From: Rhizobium leguminosarum
GTDB taxonomy: Bacteria > Pseudomonadota > Alphaproteobacteria > Rhizobiales > Rhizobiaceae
Assembly (NCBI RefSeq): GCF_017876795.1
Contig: NZ_JAGIOR010000002.1
Span: forward strand, 806,001 to 870,000
Direction: 5' to 3'
Length of the DNA: 64,000 nucleotides
The first letter of the stretch is position 1. The number at the start of each line of letters is the position of its first letter. This document shows positions 1 to 6,901 of the stretch, piece by piece. The translations under genes and the position numbers were made by a program. Under the pieces are notes generated by a model that saw nothing but the letters and a program-made list of their open reading frames with translations, was not told the DNA's origin and made no database searches.

Positions 1-1
1 C

Positions 2-271
2 CGCGAGGAGACGCTCGAGGATGCCGAACAGATGATCTGGTATCAGGGCGACTATGTGAAGGAACTGCTTGCCGAGACCGATTATCCCTCCTTCGACATT
101 GAAGGCACCAACCGGACCTTCATGGAGTGGGAACATCACAAGGCGGACAATATCATGGGCTTCCGCGACCATGCCTATCGATCGCTGATGACCGGCAACA
201 TGTCGCCAAAGCACCACACGCCTTGGGTCGAGGCGCTCGACGATTCCAAGGAGGAATATCTGCGCAACTGA
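2..271 (+). CDS. C-terminal part of a flavin-containing monooxygenase (probable)
   Basis: The frame is open from base 2, so this is the last 89 codons of a gene that begins outside the window. The residues include an EWEHHKADNIMGFRDHAY stretch and an MSPKHHTPWVEALDDS stretch near the end. From memory these resemble the C-terminus of bacterial FAD/NADPH flavin monooxygenases of the trimethylamine-monooxygenase type, which N-oxygenate small amines. The FAD and NADPH motifs would lie upstream and cannot be seen. The family call rests on tail similarity only. The start context is unknown, and no partner gene follows in the same direction within 100 bases. Confidence 0.5.
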   Translation, partial: REETLEDAEQMIWYQGDYVKELLAETDYPSFDIEGTNRTFMEWEHHKADNIMGFRDHAYRSLMTGNMSPKHHTPWVEALDDSKEEYLRN

Positions 272-383
272 TCGGACAAAGACTACTGCGGGACAAGGTG
301 TTCGGACACCTCGTCCCGCATATTACGGCCCACGCCTTTGAAACGCGACGACATACATCCATCTGCAACTCTTCTCTTCGGAC

Positions 384-995
384 GTGGTCTTCATGGATTT
401 TCAAACGAGCATTCTCGGACGCATGAGCGGCTTTCTCTATCGCTGCCGTGCCGATGAAAACTACACGATGCTTGAGATGACCGACGGCATCGAGCGCATC
501 TTCGGTTACCCCCCCGACGAAATCATCGGCAACCGCACACGAACCTTCACCTCGATCATGTACGAGGAAGACGTGCCTTTAATGGACGAAATCGTCGGCC
601 GGGCGCTGGACAAGCGCGTGGACTGGACGATGGAATATCGCATCCGCCATGCGATGGGTCATCTCATCTGGGTGACAGAGACCGGCGGCGGCATCTGGGA
701 CCCGAAGGGCGAGCTTCTCTACCTCGAAGGCAGCATCATCAACATCGAATCGCTTTACCAGCGAATCGACGAACGAACCGCCGACATGCGCGTCACCGCC
801 TCGAAGACCAACGAGATCCTGCAATCGCTGCGCTATCTGAAGCTGCTTGCCGTCAATGCCGGCATTGAGGCCGCCCGCGCCGGCACCGCCGGGTCGGGCT
901 TTGCCGTGCTTGCCGCCGAGATGCGCTCGCTCGCCAACTCCTCCGAAGAGGCCGCGCGCGCCATTTCCGAGGCACAACGCAAGGCGGAAGGCTGA
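384..995 (+). CDS. Short soluble PAS protein ending in a chemoreceptor-tip segment
   Basis: The product has about 200 residues and no membrane segment or signal peptide. Residues about 15-120 look like a PAS_3-type sensor domain (FGYPPDEIIGN, then an EYRIRHAMGHLIWVTE stretch). Residues about 145-195 match the hairpin tip of methyl-accepting chemotaxis proteins (LLAVNAGIEAARAG, then GFAVLAAEMRSLAN), the part that contacts CheA and CheW. The usual receptor is over 500 residues, so the coiled-coil arms are very short and there is no methylation region. The start is either GTG 384 or ATG 393. It could be a minimal cytoplasmic receptor or the shortened relic of one. The family assignment is good; the function is uncertain. 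Confidence 0.75.
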   Translation: MVFMDFQTSILGRMSGFLYRCRADENYTMLEMTDGIERIFGYPPDEIIGNRTRTFTSIMYEEDVPLMDEIVGRALDKRVDWTMEYRIRHAMGHLIWVTETGGGIWDPKGELLYLEGSIINIESLYQRIDERTADMRVTASKTNEILQSLRYLKLLAVNAGIEAARAGTAGSGFAVLAAEMRSLANSSEEAARAISEAQRKAEG

Positions 996-1138
996 GCGTT
1001 TCCCCGGCCCACAAAATAATTGGGGCTCAGGTCGAAGGCTGGATTGTTAACCGTCCTACGCCTGCTGATATTACGACATATTTTCAATGATTTGCTGCAG
1101 TTTTTCGGTTGAAGAATCTTACGTCATTGTGGGGAATG

Positions 1139-1165
1139 TTAAGGCCGCGTTAACTTTTTGTTAAC
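1139..1165 (+). promoter_or_regulatory. Two overlapping CtrA-like boxes upstream of minC
   Basis: The sequence reads TTAA, seven bases, TTAA, seven bases, TTAAC. This gives two overlapping copies of the CtrA consensus TTAA-N7-TTAA that share the central TTAA. They end 40 bases before the minC ATG. CtrA is the master cell-cycle regulator of Alphaproteobacteria and is reported to control min genes in Sinorhizobium. Binding here is an inference from the motif. Confidence 0.6.
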
Positions 1166-1205
1166 CATAGCCGCGTTAGACATGATCAACGATTTCTTCA
1201 CATAG

Positions 1206-1925
1206 ATGACCAAAGTGCTAACAGACGCTCGCTCTATCCGCATCAAGGGCCGCTCTTTCCTGGCGGTCATGCTGTCTCCGGATCTTCCCATCGATGATTG
1301 GTTGATCAGGCTGGACGATCTGGCTGCGCGTTCGGCCGGCTTTTTCCTCGGACGGCCTGTCGTGCTCGACCTGACGGACCTGCAAATCGACCGGCCGCAG
1401 CTAAAGGACCTAATTGCCGAACTTGCCAAGCGCAATGTCAGCATCATGGGCATCGAAGGTGCACGGCCTTCCATGCTCGGCACGGGCATGCCTCCGGCGC
1501 TCAAAGGCGGCCGCTCGGCTTCCGACATCGAGGTTCAGGCGAATGAGCCTGTCGATCCGGTCGGGAAACAGTCAGCGGCAGAACCCCGTCCGGCAATGCA
1601 ATCGATCGTCATCAGGGAACCCGTACGCTCCGGGCAATCGGTGATCTTCCCGGAAGGCGACGTCACGGTCATCGGATCGGTCGCTTCCGGCGCGGAGGTC
1701 ATCGCAGGAGGATCGGTCCATATCTACGGGGCGCTGCGCGGCCGCGCCATGGCAGGATCCATCGGCAACGCATCGGCGCGGATTTTTTGCCGCAAGCTCG
1801 AGGCCGAGCTGGTTGCAATCGACGGCGTTTACAAAATGGCGGAAGACATGGCCGCCAATCTTCGCGGACAGGCTGTTCAGCTCTGGCTCGAAGACGATGC
1901 GATCATGGCAGAGAAACTGATCTGA
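1206..1925 (+). CDS. minC: Septum site-determining protein MinC
   Basis: MinC inhibits FtsZ polymerisation and is brought to the membrane by MinD, so the division septum forms only at mid-cell. The 239-residue product has the N-terminal FtsZ-inhibiting domain (about 1-100), a variable linker rich in Pro, Glu and Ala (about 105-140), and the C-terminal beta-helix that dimerises and binds MinD. The family signature GGSVHIYGALRGRAMAG lies near residues 165-182. Length is normal. No good Shine-Dalgarno sequence precedes ATG 1206; it is chosen because an upstream ATG at 1181 runs straight into a stop. It is the first gene of minCDE and lies behind CtrA-like boxes. Confidence 0.95.
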   Translation: MTKVLTDARSIRIKGRSFLAVMLSPDLPIDDWLIRLDDLAARSAGFFLGRPVVLDLTDLQIDRPQLKDLIAELAKRNVSIMGIEGARPSMLGTGMPPALKGGRSASDIEVQANEPVDPVGKQSAAEPRPAMQSIVIREPVRSGQSVIFPEGDVTVIGSVASGAEVIAGGSVHIYGALRGRAMAGSIGNASARIFCRKLEAELVAIDGVYKMAEDMAANLRGQAVQLWLEDDAIMAEKLI

Positions 1926-2005
1926 CGACAGCGCCGCGCGTTTTTATCAGATGCGCAAAAGACGTTGAAACACTTTGAATTGCGGCCACGGCAAAGGAGA
2001 GAGAC

Positions 2006-2821
2006 ATGGGGAAAGTGATCGTCGTCACGTCAGGTAAGGGCGGGGTCGGAAAGACGACCTCGACCGCCGCGTTGGGAGCGGCGCTGGCGCAACGCAATGA
2101 AAAAGTCGTTGTCGTCGACTTCGACGTGGGCTTGCGCAATCTCGACCTCGTCATGGGCGCCGAGCGCCGGGTCGTCTACGACCTGATCAATGTCATCCAG
2201 GGCGACGCCAAGCTCACCCAGGCGCTGATCCGCGACAAACGGCTGGAGACGCTGTTCCTGCTGCCGGCCTCGCAGACGCGCGACAAGGACAATCTGACGG
2301 CCGAGGGCGTGGAACGGGTCATCACCGACCTGAAGCGCTATTTCGACTGGATCATCTGCGACAGCCCCGCCGGGATCGAGCGCGGCGCAACGCTTGCCAT
2401 GCGCCATGCCGATGTTGCCGTTGTTGTCACCAACCCGGAAGTCTCGTCGGTACGCGATTCGGATCGCATCATCGGCCTGCTGGATGCCAAGACCGCCAAG
2501 GCCGAACGCGGCGAGCGGATGGAAAAGCACCTGCTTCTCACCCGCTACGACGCCAACCGCGCCGAGCGCGGCGACATGCTCAAGGTCGACGACGTGTTGG
2601 AAATCCTGTCCATCCCGCTGCTCGGCATCGTGCCGGAAAGCATGGATGTCCTGCGGGCGTCCAACATCGGGGCGCCGGTCACGCTGGCAGAAAGCCGCAG
2701 CCCGGCTGCGATGGCCTATTTCGATGCCGCCCGCCGGCTCGCCGGCGAGTTGGTGCCGATGGCGATCCCTGAGGAAAAGCGGAATATTTTCGGCAAAATC
2801 TTTGGACGGAGGGCGGCATGA
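2006..2821 (+). CDS. minD: Septum site-determining ATPase MinD
   Basis: MinD is a membrane-cycling ATPase of the ParA/MinD family. It recruits MinC and is released from the membrane by MinE. The 271-residue product shows the deviant Walker A motif [10 protein letters not shown] (about residues 9-18), a [14 protein letters not shown] segment, and a C-terminal amphipathic tail ([14 protein letters not shown]) of the kind that inserts into the inner leaflet. A clear ribosome site (AAAGGAGAGAG) precedes ATG 2006. minC ends 80 bases upstream, and the stop overlaps the minE start in ATGA. Confidence 0.97.
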   Translation: MGKVIVVTSGKGGVGKTTSTAALGAALAQRNEKVVVVDFDVGLRNLDLVMGAERRVVYDLINVIQGDAKLTQALIRDKRLETLFLLPASQTRDKDNLTAEGVERVITDLKRYFDWIICDSPAGIERGATLAMRHADVAVVVTNPEVSSVRDSDRIIGLLDAKTAKAERGERMEKHLLLTRYDANRAERGDMLKVDDVLEILSIPLLGIVPESMDVLRASNIGAPVTLAESRSPAAMAYFDAARRLAGELVPMAIPEEKRNIFGKIFGRRAA

Positions 2822-3078
2822 ATATTTTCCGTCTTTTCAACAAGCAGAGAACCGCACCGGCCGCCCGCGAACGCCTGCAGGTGCTTCTTGCCCACGAACG
2901 CTCTTCAACGGGCTCGGACCTCGTCACGCTGCTGCGTGAGGAAATTCTCGCGGTGATCGCCAAGCACGTACAGCTCGACCACGATAAGGTGCAGGTAACG
3001 ATCGATCGCAACGAATACGTCTCGACGCTCGAGATCGATGTCGAAATCCCGTTGAATGCGGCCGTGCAGGCCGCTTGA
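2818..3078 (+). CDS. minE: Cell division topological specificity factor MinE
   Basis: MinE stimulates the MinD ATPase and drives the pole-to-pole or ring behaviour that confines MinC to the poles. The product is 86 residues, the normal size. Its N-terminal amphipathic segment ([10 protein letters not shown]) fits the membrane-targeting sequence, followed by the MinD-contact helix ([14 protein letters not shown]) and the dimerising topological domain (residues about 36-80). It overlaps minD by four bases, so translation is probably coupled. A 12-bp stem-loop follows the stop. Confidence 0.96.
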   Translation: MNIFRLFNKQRTAPAARERLQVLLAHERSSTGSDLVTLLREEILAVIAKHVQLDHDKVQVTIDRNEYVSTLEIDVEIPLNAAVQAA

Positions 3079-3084
3079 GAAAGC

Positions 3085-3114
3085 GCGCTGCCTGTTGGTG
3101 AAAACAGGCAGCGC
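3085..3114. terminator. Perfect 12-bp stem-loop between convergent genes
   Basis: GCGCTGCCTGTT pairs exactly with AACAGGCAGCGC across a six-base loop. It sits between the end of minE and the end of the opposite-strand gene at 3121. There is no T-run on either side, so it may end or protect both messages rather than act as a classic intrinsic terminator. Confidence 0.55.
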
Positions 3115-3120
3115 TGACAA

Positions 3121-3501
3121 TCACGACTTTCTGGCTTTTCGATTGGCGTAACGCAGGTCGCGTGCGGCCTTTCGGGCGGCTTCATCGGCGATCACGCGAG
3201 CGATCCGGTCTTTGTCAGCCGCTTCGCGCGCTTCGGCGTCGGCACGTGCTTCGGCCTCGGCGGCCGCCTGACGTTCAGCTTCTGCGGCTTGAGCCCGCTC
3301 CAGTTCCTCACGCTTTGCCCGCTCCCGCTCGGCGCGCCGTTCTTCCCTGGCGACGGCGACAGCTTGACGCTCCGCCTGCTTTGCGAGCCGGGTGGGTTCG
3401 GCCGTATCCTTGGCGGTACGATACGCATTGAGGAGAGCCGCCTTGGCTTCGGCAGCGGCGCTGCGACGATCGGAAAGCTCGTTGTTTTTGGCGTGTTTCA
3501 A
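3121..3501 (-). CDS. DUF6481 family small charged helical protein
   Basis: The 126-residue product is almost wholly Ala, Glu, Arg and Lys from residue 40 onward and should form one long charged helix or coiled coil. The N-terminal motif (ELSDRRSAAAEAKAALLNAYR) and the C-terminal AARDLRYANRKARKS fit the DUF6481 family, common in Rhizobiales and of unknown function. The start is a TTG at 3501 preceded by AGGTAAC; no ATG is available near the conserved N-terminus. It is convergent with minE, and a rhizobial palindrome lies just upstream. The family is fairly sure; no function can be given. Confidence 0.75.
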   Translation of the reverse strand: MKHAKNNELSDRRSAAAEAKAALLNAYRTAKDTAEPTRLAKQAERQAVAVAREERRAERERAKREELERAQAAEAERQAAAEAEARADAEAREAADKDRIARVIADEAARKAARDLRYANRKARKS

Positions 3502-3532
3502 ATTTGTTACCTGACTGTTTAGACTGCGACGT

Positions 3533-3583
3533 TAGAGCATGATGCCGAAACCGGTGAGGCTTTTCGGATGACCCTATGCTCTA
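3533..3583. repeat. Dispersed rhizobial palindrome, diverged copy
   Basis: TAGAGCAT and ATGCTCTA arms enclose an inner pair CCGAAA / TTTTCGG. The same arms and inner pair occur at 36447-36496 and 55374-55423, so this is one of three copies in the window. It resembles the intergenic mosaic elements (RIME type) described from rhizobia. Confidence 0.65.
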
Positions 3584-3645
3584 TTTCTCGATTTGGATCC
3601 GGACAGTATTATGCCAATCCGGCGTGAAATCATCTAGATCTTGAA

Positions 3646-3870
3646 TCACATTTTCTTTTTTCGCTTCACGGCAGGGCCGGCAGCCGCGATCGCGCGATCC
3701 TGCATTTCCTTGGCCTCACGGGCTTCGCGCAATCTTAAGGTCTTTTCCTCGCGGGCGCGAACGGTCTGATCGATCTCTTCCACCGCACGACTGCGCGCCA
3801 AGAATTGCGATTGTGCGTTTCCGAAAGCGATCTCCGCCTGCTGGCGGGATTTGCTGTGTGTGTCTGTCAT
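3646..3870 (-). CDS. Small charged protein, function unknown
   Basis: The product is 74 residues from the ATG at 3870, which has AGGA five bases upstream; an ATG at 3888 lacks a ribosome site. The composition is rich in Arg, Glu and Ala, with predicted helix through residues 12-60 and a Lys/Arg tail (KRKKKM). It resembles the neighbouring DUF6481 protein in style but has no recognisable domain. Both lie between minE and cspA on the minus strand, separated by a palindromic repeat, so they are probably separate units. It could bind nucleic acid through its basic tail, but that is a guess. Confidence 0.55.
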   Translation of the reverse strand: MTDTHSKSRQQAEIAFGNAQSQFLARSRAVEEIDQTVRAREEKTLRLREAREAKEMQDRAIAAAGPAVKRKKKM

Positions 3871-3938
3871 ATTTGTCCTGGATTTCATTTAAGCGCCGCG
3901 CGTCTTTTAGCAAAGGACGGTGGAACGCTTGGAATTGC

Positions 3939-3980
3939 TGCGTCATTCCTTAAACCGATTCCGATTTAAGGAATGATGCA
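3939..3980. repeat. Intergenic palindrome with arms CATTCCTTAAA / TTTAAGGAATG
   Basis: Eleven-base perfect arms (3944-3954 and 3965-3975), extended outward by TGC/GCA with one mismatch, enclose CCGATTCCGA. A related but more degenerate sequence with CCGCTTCCGGTTTAAG occurs near 53465-53492, which suggests a second dispersed repeat family. The role is unknown. Confidence 0.5.
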
Positions 3981-4002
3981 GTGTCCGCTCAGCGAACGCA
4001 AC

Positions 4003-4028
4003 AAAAAGGCCAGGCAACTTGCCTGACC
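4003..4028 (-). terminator. Intrinsic terminator of cspA
   Basis: On the minus strand GGTCAGGCAA pairs with TGCCTGGCC across a two- to three-base loop and is followed by TTTTT. It lies about 65 bases after the cspA stop. Confidence 0.7.
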
Positions 4029-4091
4029 TCGCCGGTATCATGCTTTCAACAATGCCAGTACATCCGTGGTCAAAGGAAAGCAGATATCAAT

Positions 4092-4301
4092 TTAGGCAGC
4101 TTGAAGATTGCAAGCGGACATTTTGCCCGACTTGTTATCGCGCTCAAGCTCGTAGGCGATCTTCTGGCCTTCGACGATTTCGCGCATGCCGGCGCGCTCG
4201 ACGGCAGAGATGTGAACGAAGGCGTCGGCGCCGCCGTCATCAGGCTGAATGAAGCCGAAGCCCTTGGTGGAATTGAACCATTTAACTGTGCCAGTGGTCA
4301 T
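4092..4301 (-). CDS. cspA: Cold-shock domain protein (CspA family)
   Basis: This is a 69-residue single cold-shock domain, a five-stranded OB-fold that binds single-stranded RNA and DNA and melts RNA structure. RNP1 (KGFGFI) and RNP2 (DAFVHIS) are both present, and WFNSTKGFGFIQPDDG is typical of rhizobial Csp proteins. The start is ATG 4301 with GAAAGGG upstream. The frame stays open upstream to 4427, but that stretch lacks family similarity and is more likely the 5' leader, which in cold-shock genes is long and structured. An intrinsic terminator follows. Confidence 0.93.
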   Translation of the reverse strand: MTTGTVKWFNSTKGFGFIQPDDGGADAFVHISAVERAGMREIVEGQKIAYELERDNKSGKMSACNLQAA

Positions 4302-4558
4302 AACAAACCCTTTCATAGCAATTGACAGGCCGCACGTGCGAGACGCACGACGGATGATAATCTCGATTTTGAAGAGGGAAGTTCGTCCAGGGCACGTTGT
4401 CGGCGTGCGATAACAAAAGTCAAACAAGCAATATCGACAATTCCGATGTAATCATTGAACTCGAATTTGTCAACTTTTAGTCTTTTGAAACCCTAGCTTC
4501 TCCAAATGGTTGCATCCCAGCGGCTTTACACATCGCCGCAGAGCCGGGGTCTTCTCCC

Positions 4559-4579
4559 GTGGTATCGAGCCGATACCAC
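4559..4579. repeat. Isolated 8-bp inverted repeat
   Basis: GTGGTATC and GATACCAC are separated by five bases. The site lies between the upstream end of cspA and the 3' end of the enoyl-CoA hydratase gene. It has no T-run. It could be a GntR- or TetR-type operator for cspA read-through or a structural element; no owner is evident. Confidence 0.35.
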
Positions 4580-4633
4580 AGGTATGCAAAGGCCAGTCGT
4601 GCCGATGCTAGGCATGATCAAAGCTTGATGCAG

Positions 4634-5422
4634 CTACCGTCCAGAAAACTGAATCTGGGGAATCGGCTCACCATTCTTTATAGCCGCAGTTGCAGCGGCC
4701 ATTCCCTCTGCGCCATCCTTGGTGTCGAGGATGCCGGCGGTGACTTGGAGGGTAATGACGTCTGCGGCCGACACACCGCCCGACGACCAAGCTCGGATGA
4801 GCGAGCGCATCTTCCCATAGGCGAGGGTCGGTCCGTTCGCGAGGCGCTGCAGAAGATCTTCCGTGACCTTCTCCAGTTCGGCGTCAGGAGCCAGGTGGGT
4901 TGCGACACCCAGATCCAACGCGGCCTTGCCAGATATCATCTCCGAGAGCAGGACCAGGCGCGTGGCGCGCGCACTGCCGACTCGATCGGCAAGTCGCTGC
5001 ACTCCGCCCGTCATGGGAACTCCACCGACCATTCCCTCCGGGAAGAAAAGATGTGCCGACTCCGCCGCCACGAGAAAATCGCATGCGAGAAGCAGTTCAA
5101 AACCACCGCCCAGCGCCATTCCGCCTACAGAGGCAACCGTGGGTATCGGCAATTCCTCAATCGCGCGCAACGAAGCCAAAACATCCGCGGCGAACGCTTC
5201 CAGGAATTTCGATCCCTTGCCTCCGATGTCCCCTGGGTTATCTGCTATGGCGAAGCTGCCGGACGCGGAAGTCACGTGAAGAACGCGTATGTCGCTCTCG
5301 TATGCCTGGCGCACGCCAGCCCTCAGCGAAGAGGGATAATCGGCTCCCGGCTCGCTGGCCGCGTCACCGAGCAAGATCAGCTTGCCCACCGCACCATGCT
5401 GCTCGAAACGGAACGAACTCAT
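4634..5422 (-). CDS. Enoyl-CoA hydratase/isomerase family protein
   Basis: The 262-residue product has the crotonase fold. The oxyanion-hole segment is SVGGMALGGGFELLLACDF (about residues 98-116), followed by FFPEGMVGGVPMTGGVQRL, which carries the Glu usual in hydratases (PEG). The family hydrates or isomerises acyl-CoA double bonds in beta-oxidation or aromatic breakdown. The N-terminal third is more divergent than in FadB-type enzymes, so the substrate cannot be named. It starts at ATG 5422 and is divergent from the double TetR gene at 5560. A 137-base shared promoter region suggests it is the regulated target. Confidence 0.85.
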   Translation of the reverse strand: MSSFRFEQHGAVGKLILLGDAASEPGADYPSSLRAGVRQAYESDIRVLHVTSASGSFAIADNPGDIGGKGSKFLEAFAADVLASLRAIEELPIPTVASVGGMALGGGFELLLACDFLVAAESAHLFFPEGMVGGVPMTGGVQRLADRVGSARATRLVLLSEMISGKAALDLGVATHLAPDAELEKVTEDLLQRLANGPTLAYGKMRSLIRAWSSGGVSAADVITLQVTAGILDTKDGAEGMAAATAAIKNGEPIPQIQFSGR

Positions 5423-5559
5423 GTCTTATCTCCTAATTTACTGACACTTATAGCCAGGCAGGCAGAACGCCTGCTACAAAACAGCTGGTGCCGCACGCCG
5501 CTATTGGCATGGGGTGCCGAGCCAGTTATATTACGTACATTACAGAAATATGGTTGGCA

Positions 5560-6792
5560 ATGGCCCGTCCTCGTGCGTTCGAAGAAAGTGAAGTGCTGGA
5601 TCGCGCGGCGGACGTTTTCGGCCGCCATGGCTACGACGGCTCAACCATGGTGGAACTGACGGCCGCGATGGGTCTAAACTCCCCCAGCATCTACGCGGCC
5701 TTCGGAAGCAAACGCGGGCTCTTTGACGCCGTCCTCAAGCGCTGTAGCGCTCGCGAGGACGAGCACTGGGCATGGGCGCTCGCAGCGCCGACGGCCGAAG
5801 CAGTCGTCAAACGCTTGCTGACGACCTCGCCGGAACAGACGTCGAGCCGCGTTCTCGTCCATGCGGGCTTGGCGATGGGCGCAGAGAATGCGGACATCCC
5901 GCCTGCGCTGCTGCAGCGCCGCCAATCGGCAGAACTGAAACTACGAGACCGGTTCGAAGAAGCGAAGCGGGCGGGCGACCTCCCCTCAGACGCTGATGCC
6001 TTAAGGTTGGCGAGCTATGTGACGTCGGTGCTCGGCGGTCTCGCCATGAAGGCCGCCGGCGGGGCACCGCACGGAGACCTGCGAAAAGCTGCCGAGCAGG
6101 TGGTAGCGGCGTGGCGGGCAATCAGTGACGTCGCAGCCGCTACGAACATGGGCACCGGGGGTTCGCCGCCGGCGGGGGAGCGAAGCCGCGACCCACGAAG
6201 GTTTAGTGCAGATGCAGCGCTCGATGCTGCCATGAAAGTCTTCTGGACCAAGGGTTTTACCGGCACGTCGCTGAATGATCTCACCGAGGCGATGGGGATC
6301 ACCCGCCCTAGTCTCTATGCCGCTTTCGGCAACAAGGAAGCGCTCTTTTTCAAGGCTCTCGACCTCTACCAGTCTCTTCGGAAAGACTACATGACCGAGG
6401 CACTCCAGGCCCCGACGGCGCTGGGCGTTTTCGAGGCACTTCTCAGGGGAGCGCTACGTGACCAACTCGACGAGGAGCAACCGCGCGGCTGCCTCATGGT
6501 TCTTAACGCGATGCAGGGGGGTGACGAGGCGCAGGCGATCCGCAACGAGGTCCTCAGGCGCCAGGCCATCGGGCGCGACCTGCTCGCCGCCCGGTTTGAG
6601 CGGGCCAAACGCGAGGGCGATCTGTTGCCGACCGTTAATGTCGACGGTCTCGTGCGCTTCGTCCAATCCCTGATGCACGGCATCCTCACGCAGGGAGGGG
6701 CCGGCGCAAGTCCAAGCGAGCTGGAGGCGCTCGTTGAGAGCAGCCTGACCATGTGGACCGCGTCCGCCGGTTTATCGAGCGGTAAACATTAG
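5560..6792 (+). CDS. Tandem TetR/AcrR regulator: two complete repressors in one chain
   Basis: The 410-residue product carries two TetR DNA-binding domains. The first is at about residues 4-58 (AADVFGRHGYDGSTMVEL, SPSIYAAFGSKRGLFDAV). The second is at about 212-268 (DAAMKVFWTKGFTGTSLNDL, RPSLYAAFGNKEALFFKAL). Each is followed by its own helical ligand-binding region (60-195 and 270-405). The linker contains an internal Met (residue 197, base 6148) at the place a separate second gene would start, consistent with fusion of two adjacent genes. TetR proteins normally have about 200 residues and act as dimers, so this chain may behave as a single-chain dimer. It is divergent from the enoyl-CoA hydratase. 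ATG 5560 fits the domain start better than the upstream in-frame ATG at 5488. Confidence 0.9.
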   Translation: MARPRAFEESEVLDRAADVFGRHGYDGSTMVELTAAMGLNSPSIYAAFGSKRGLFDAVLKRCSAREDEHWAWALAAPTAEAVVKRLLTTSPEQTSSRVLVHAGLAMGAENADIPPALLQRRQSAELKLRDRFEEAKRAGDLPSDADALRLASYVTSVLGGLAMKAAGGAPHGDLRKAAEQVVAAWRAISDVAAATNMGTGGSPPAGERSRDPRRFSADAALDAAMKVFWTKGFTGTSLNDLTEAMGITRPSLYAAFGNKEALFFKALDLYQSLRKDYMTEALQAPTALGVFEALLRGALRDQLDEEQPRGCLMVLNAMQGGDEAQAIRNEVLRRQAIGRDLLAARFERAKREGDLLPTVNVDGLVRFVQSLMHGILTQGGAGASPSELEALVESSLTMWTASAGLSSGKH

Positions 6793-6818
6793 GCACATCG
6801 AACGGCTGTCAGTATCTT

Positions 6819-6830
6819 TACCGATCGGTA
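6819..6830. promoter_or_regulatory. Perfect palindrome TACCGATCGGTA, possible TetR operator
   Basis: This 12-bp perfect palindrome starts 27 bases after the stop of the double TetR gene and lies between convergent genes. Its shape and length resemble TetR-family operators. There is no promoter-distal gene on the plus strand for it to control, so it may be a relic or part of an antisense promoter. Confidence 0.3.
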
Positions 6831-6901
6831 TATGGCCCCGGGCGTGACACATCATCGGCGCCGCCGAACCGATCTGTGTCACCAGGTCTCGAACGCATGC
6901 G

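Noticed and set aside
4302..4427. N-terminal extension of the cold-shock protein
   Set aside because: The family begins at ATG 4301 with a good ribosome site; the extension is better read as the 5' leader.
4559..5659. 366-residue open frame on the plus strand
   Set aside because: Antisense to the enoyl-CoA hydratase, which has a clear crotonase motif and promoter position.
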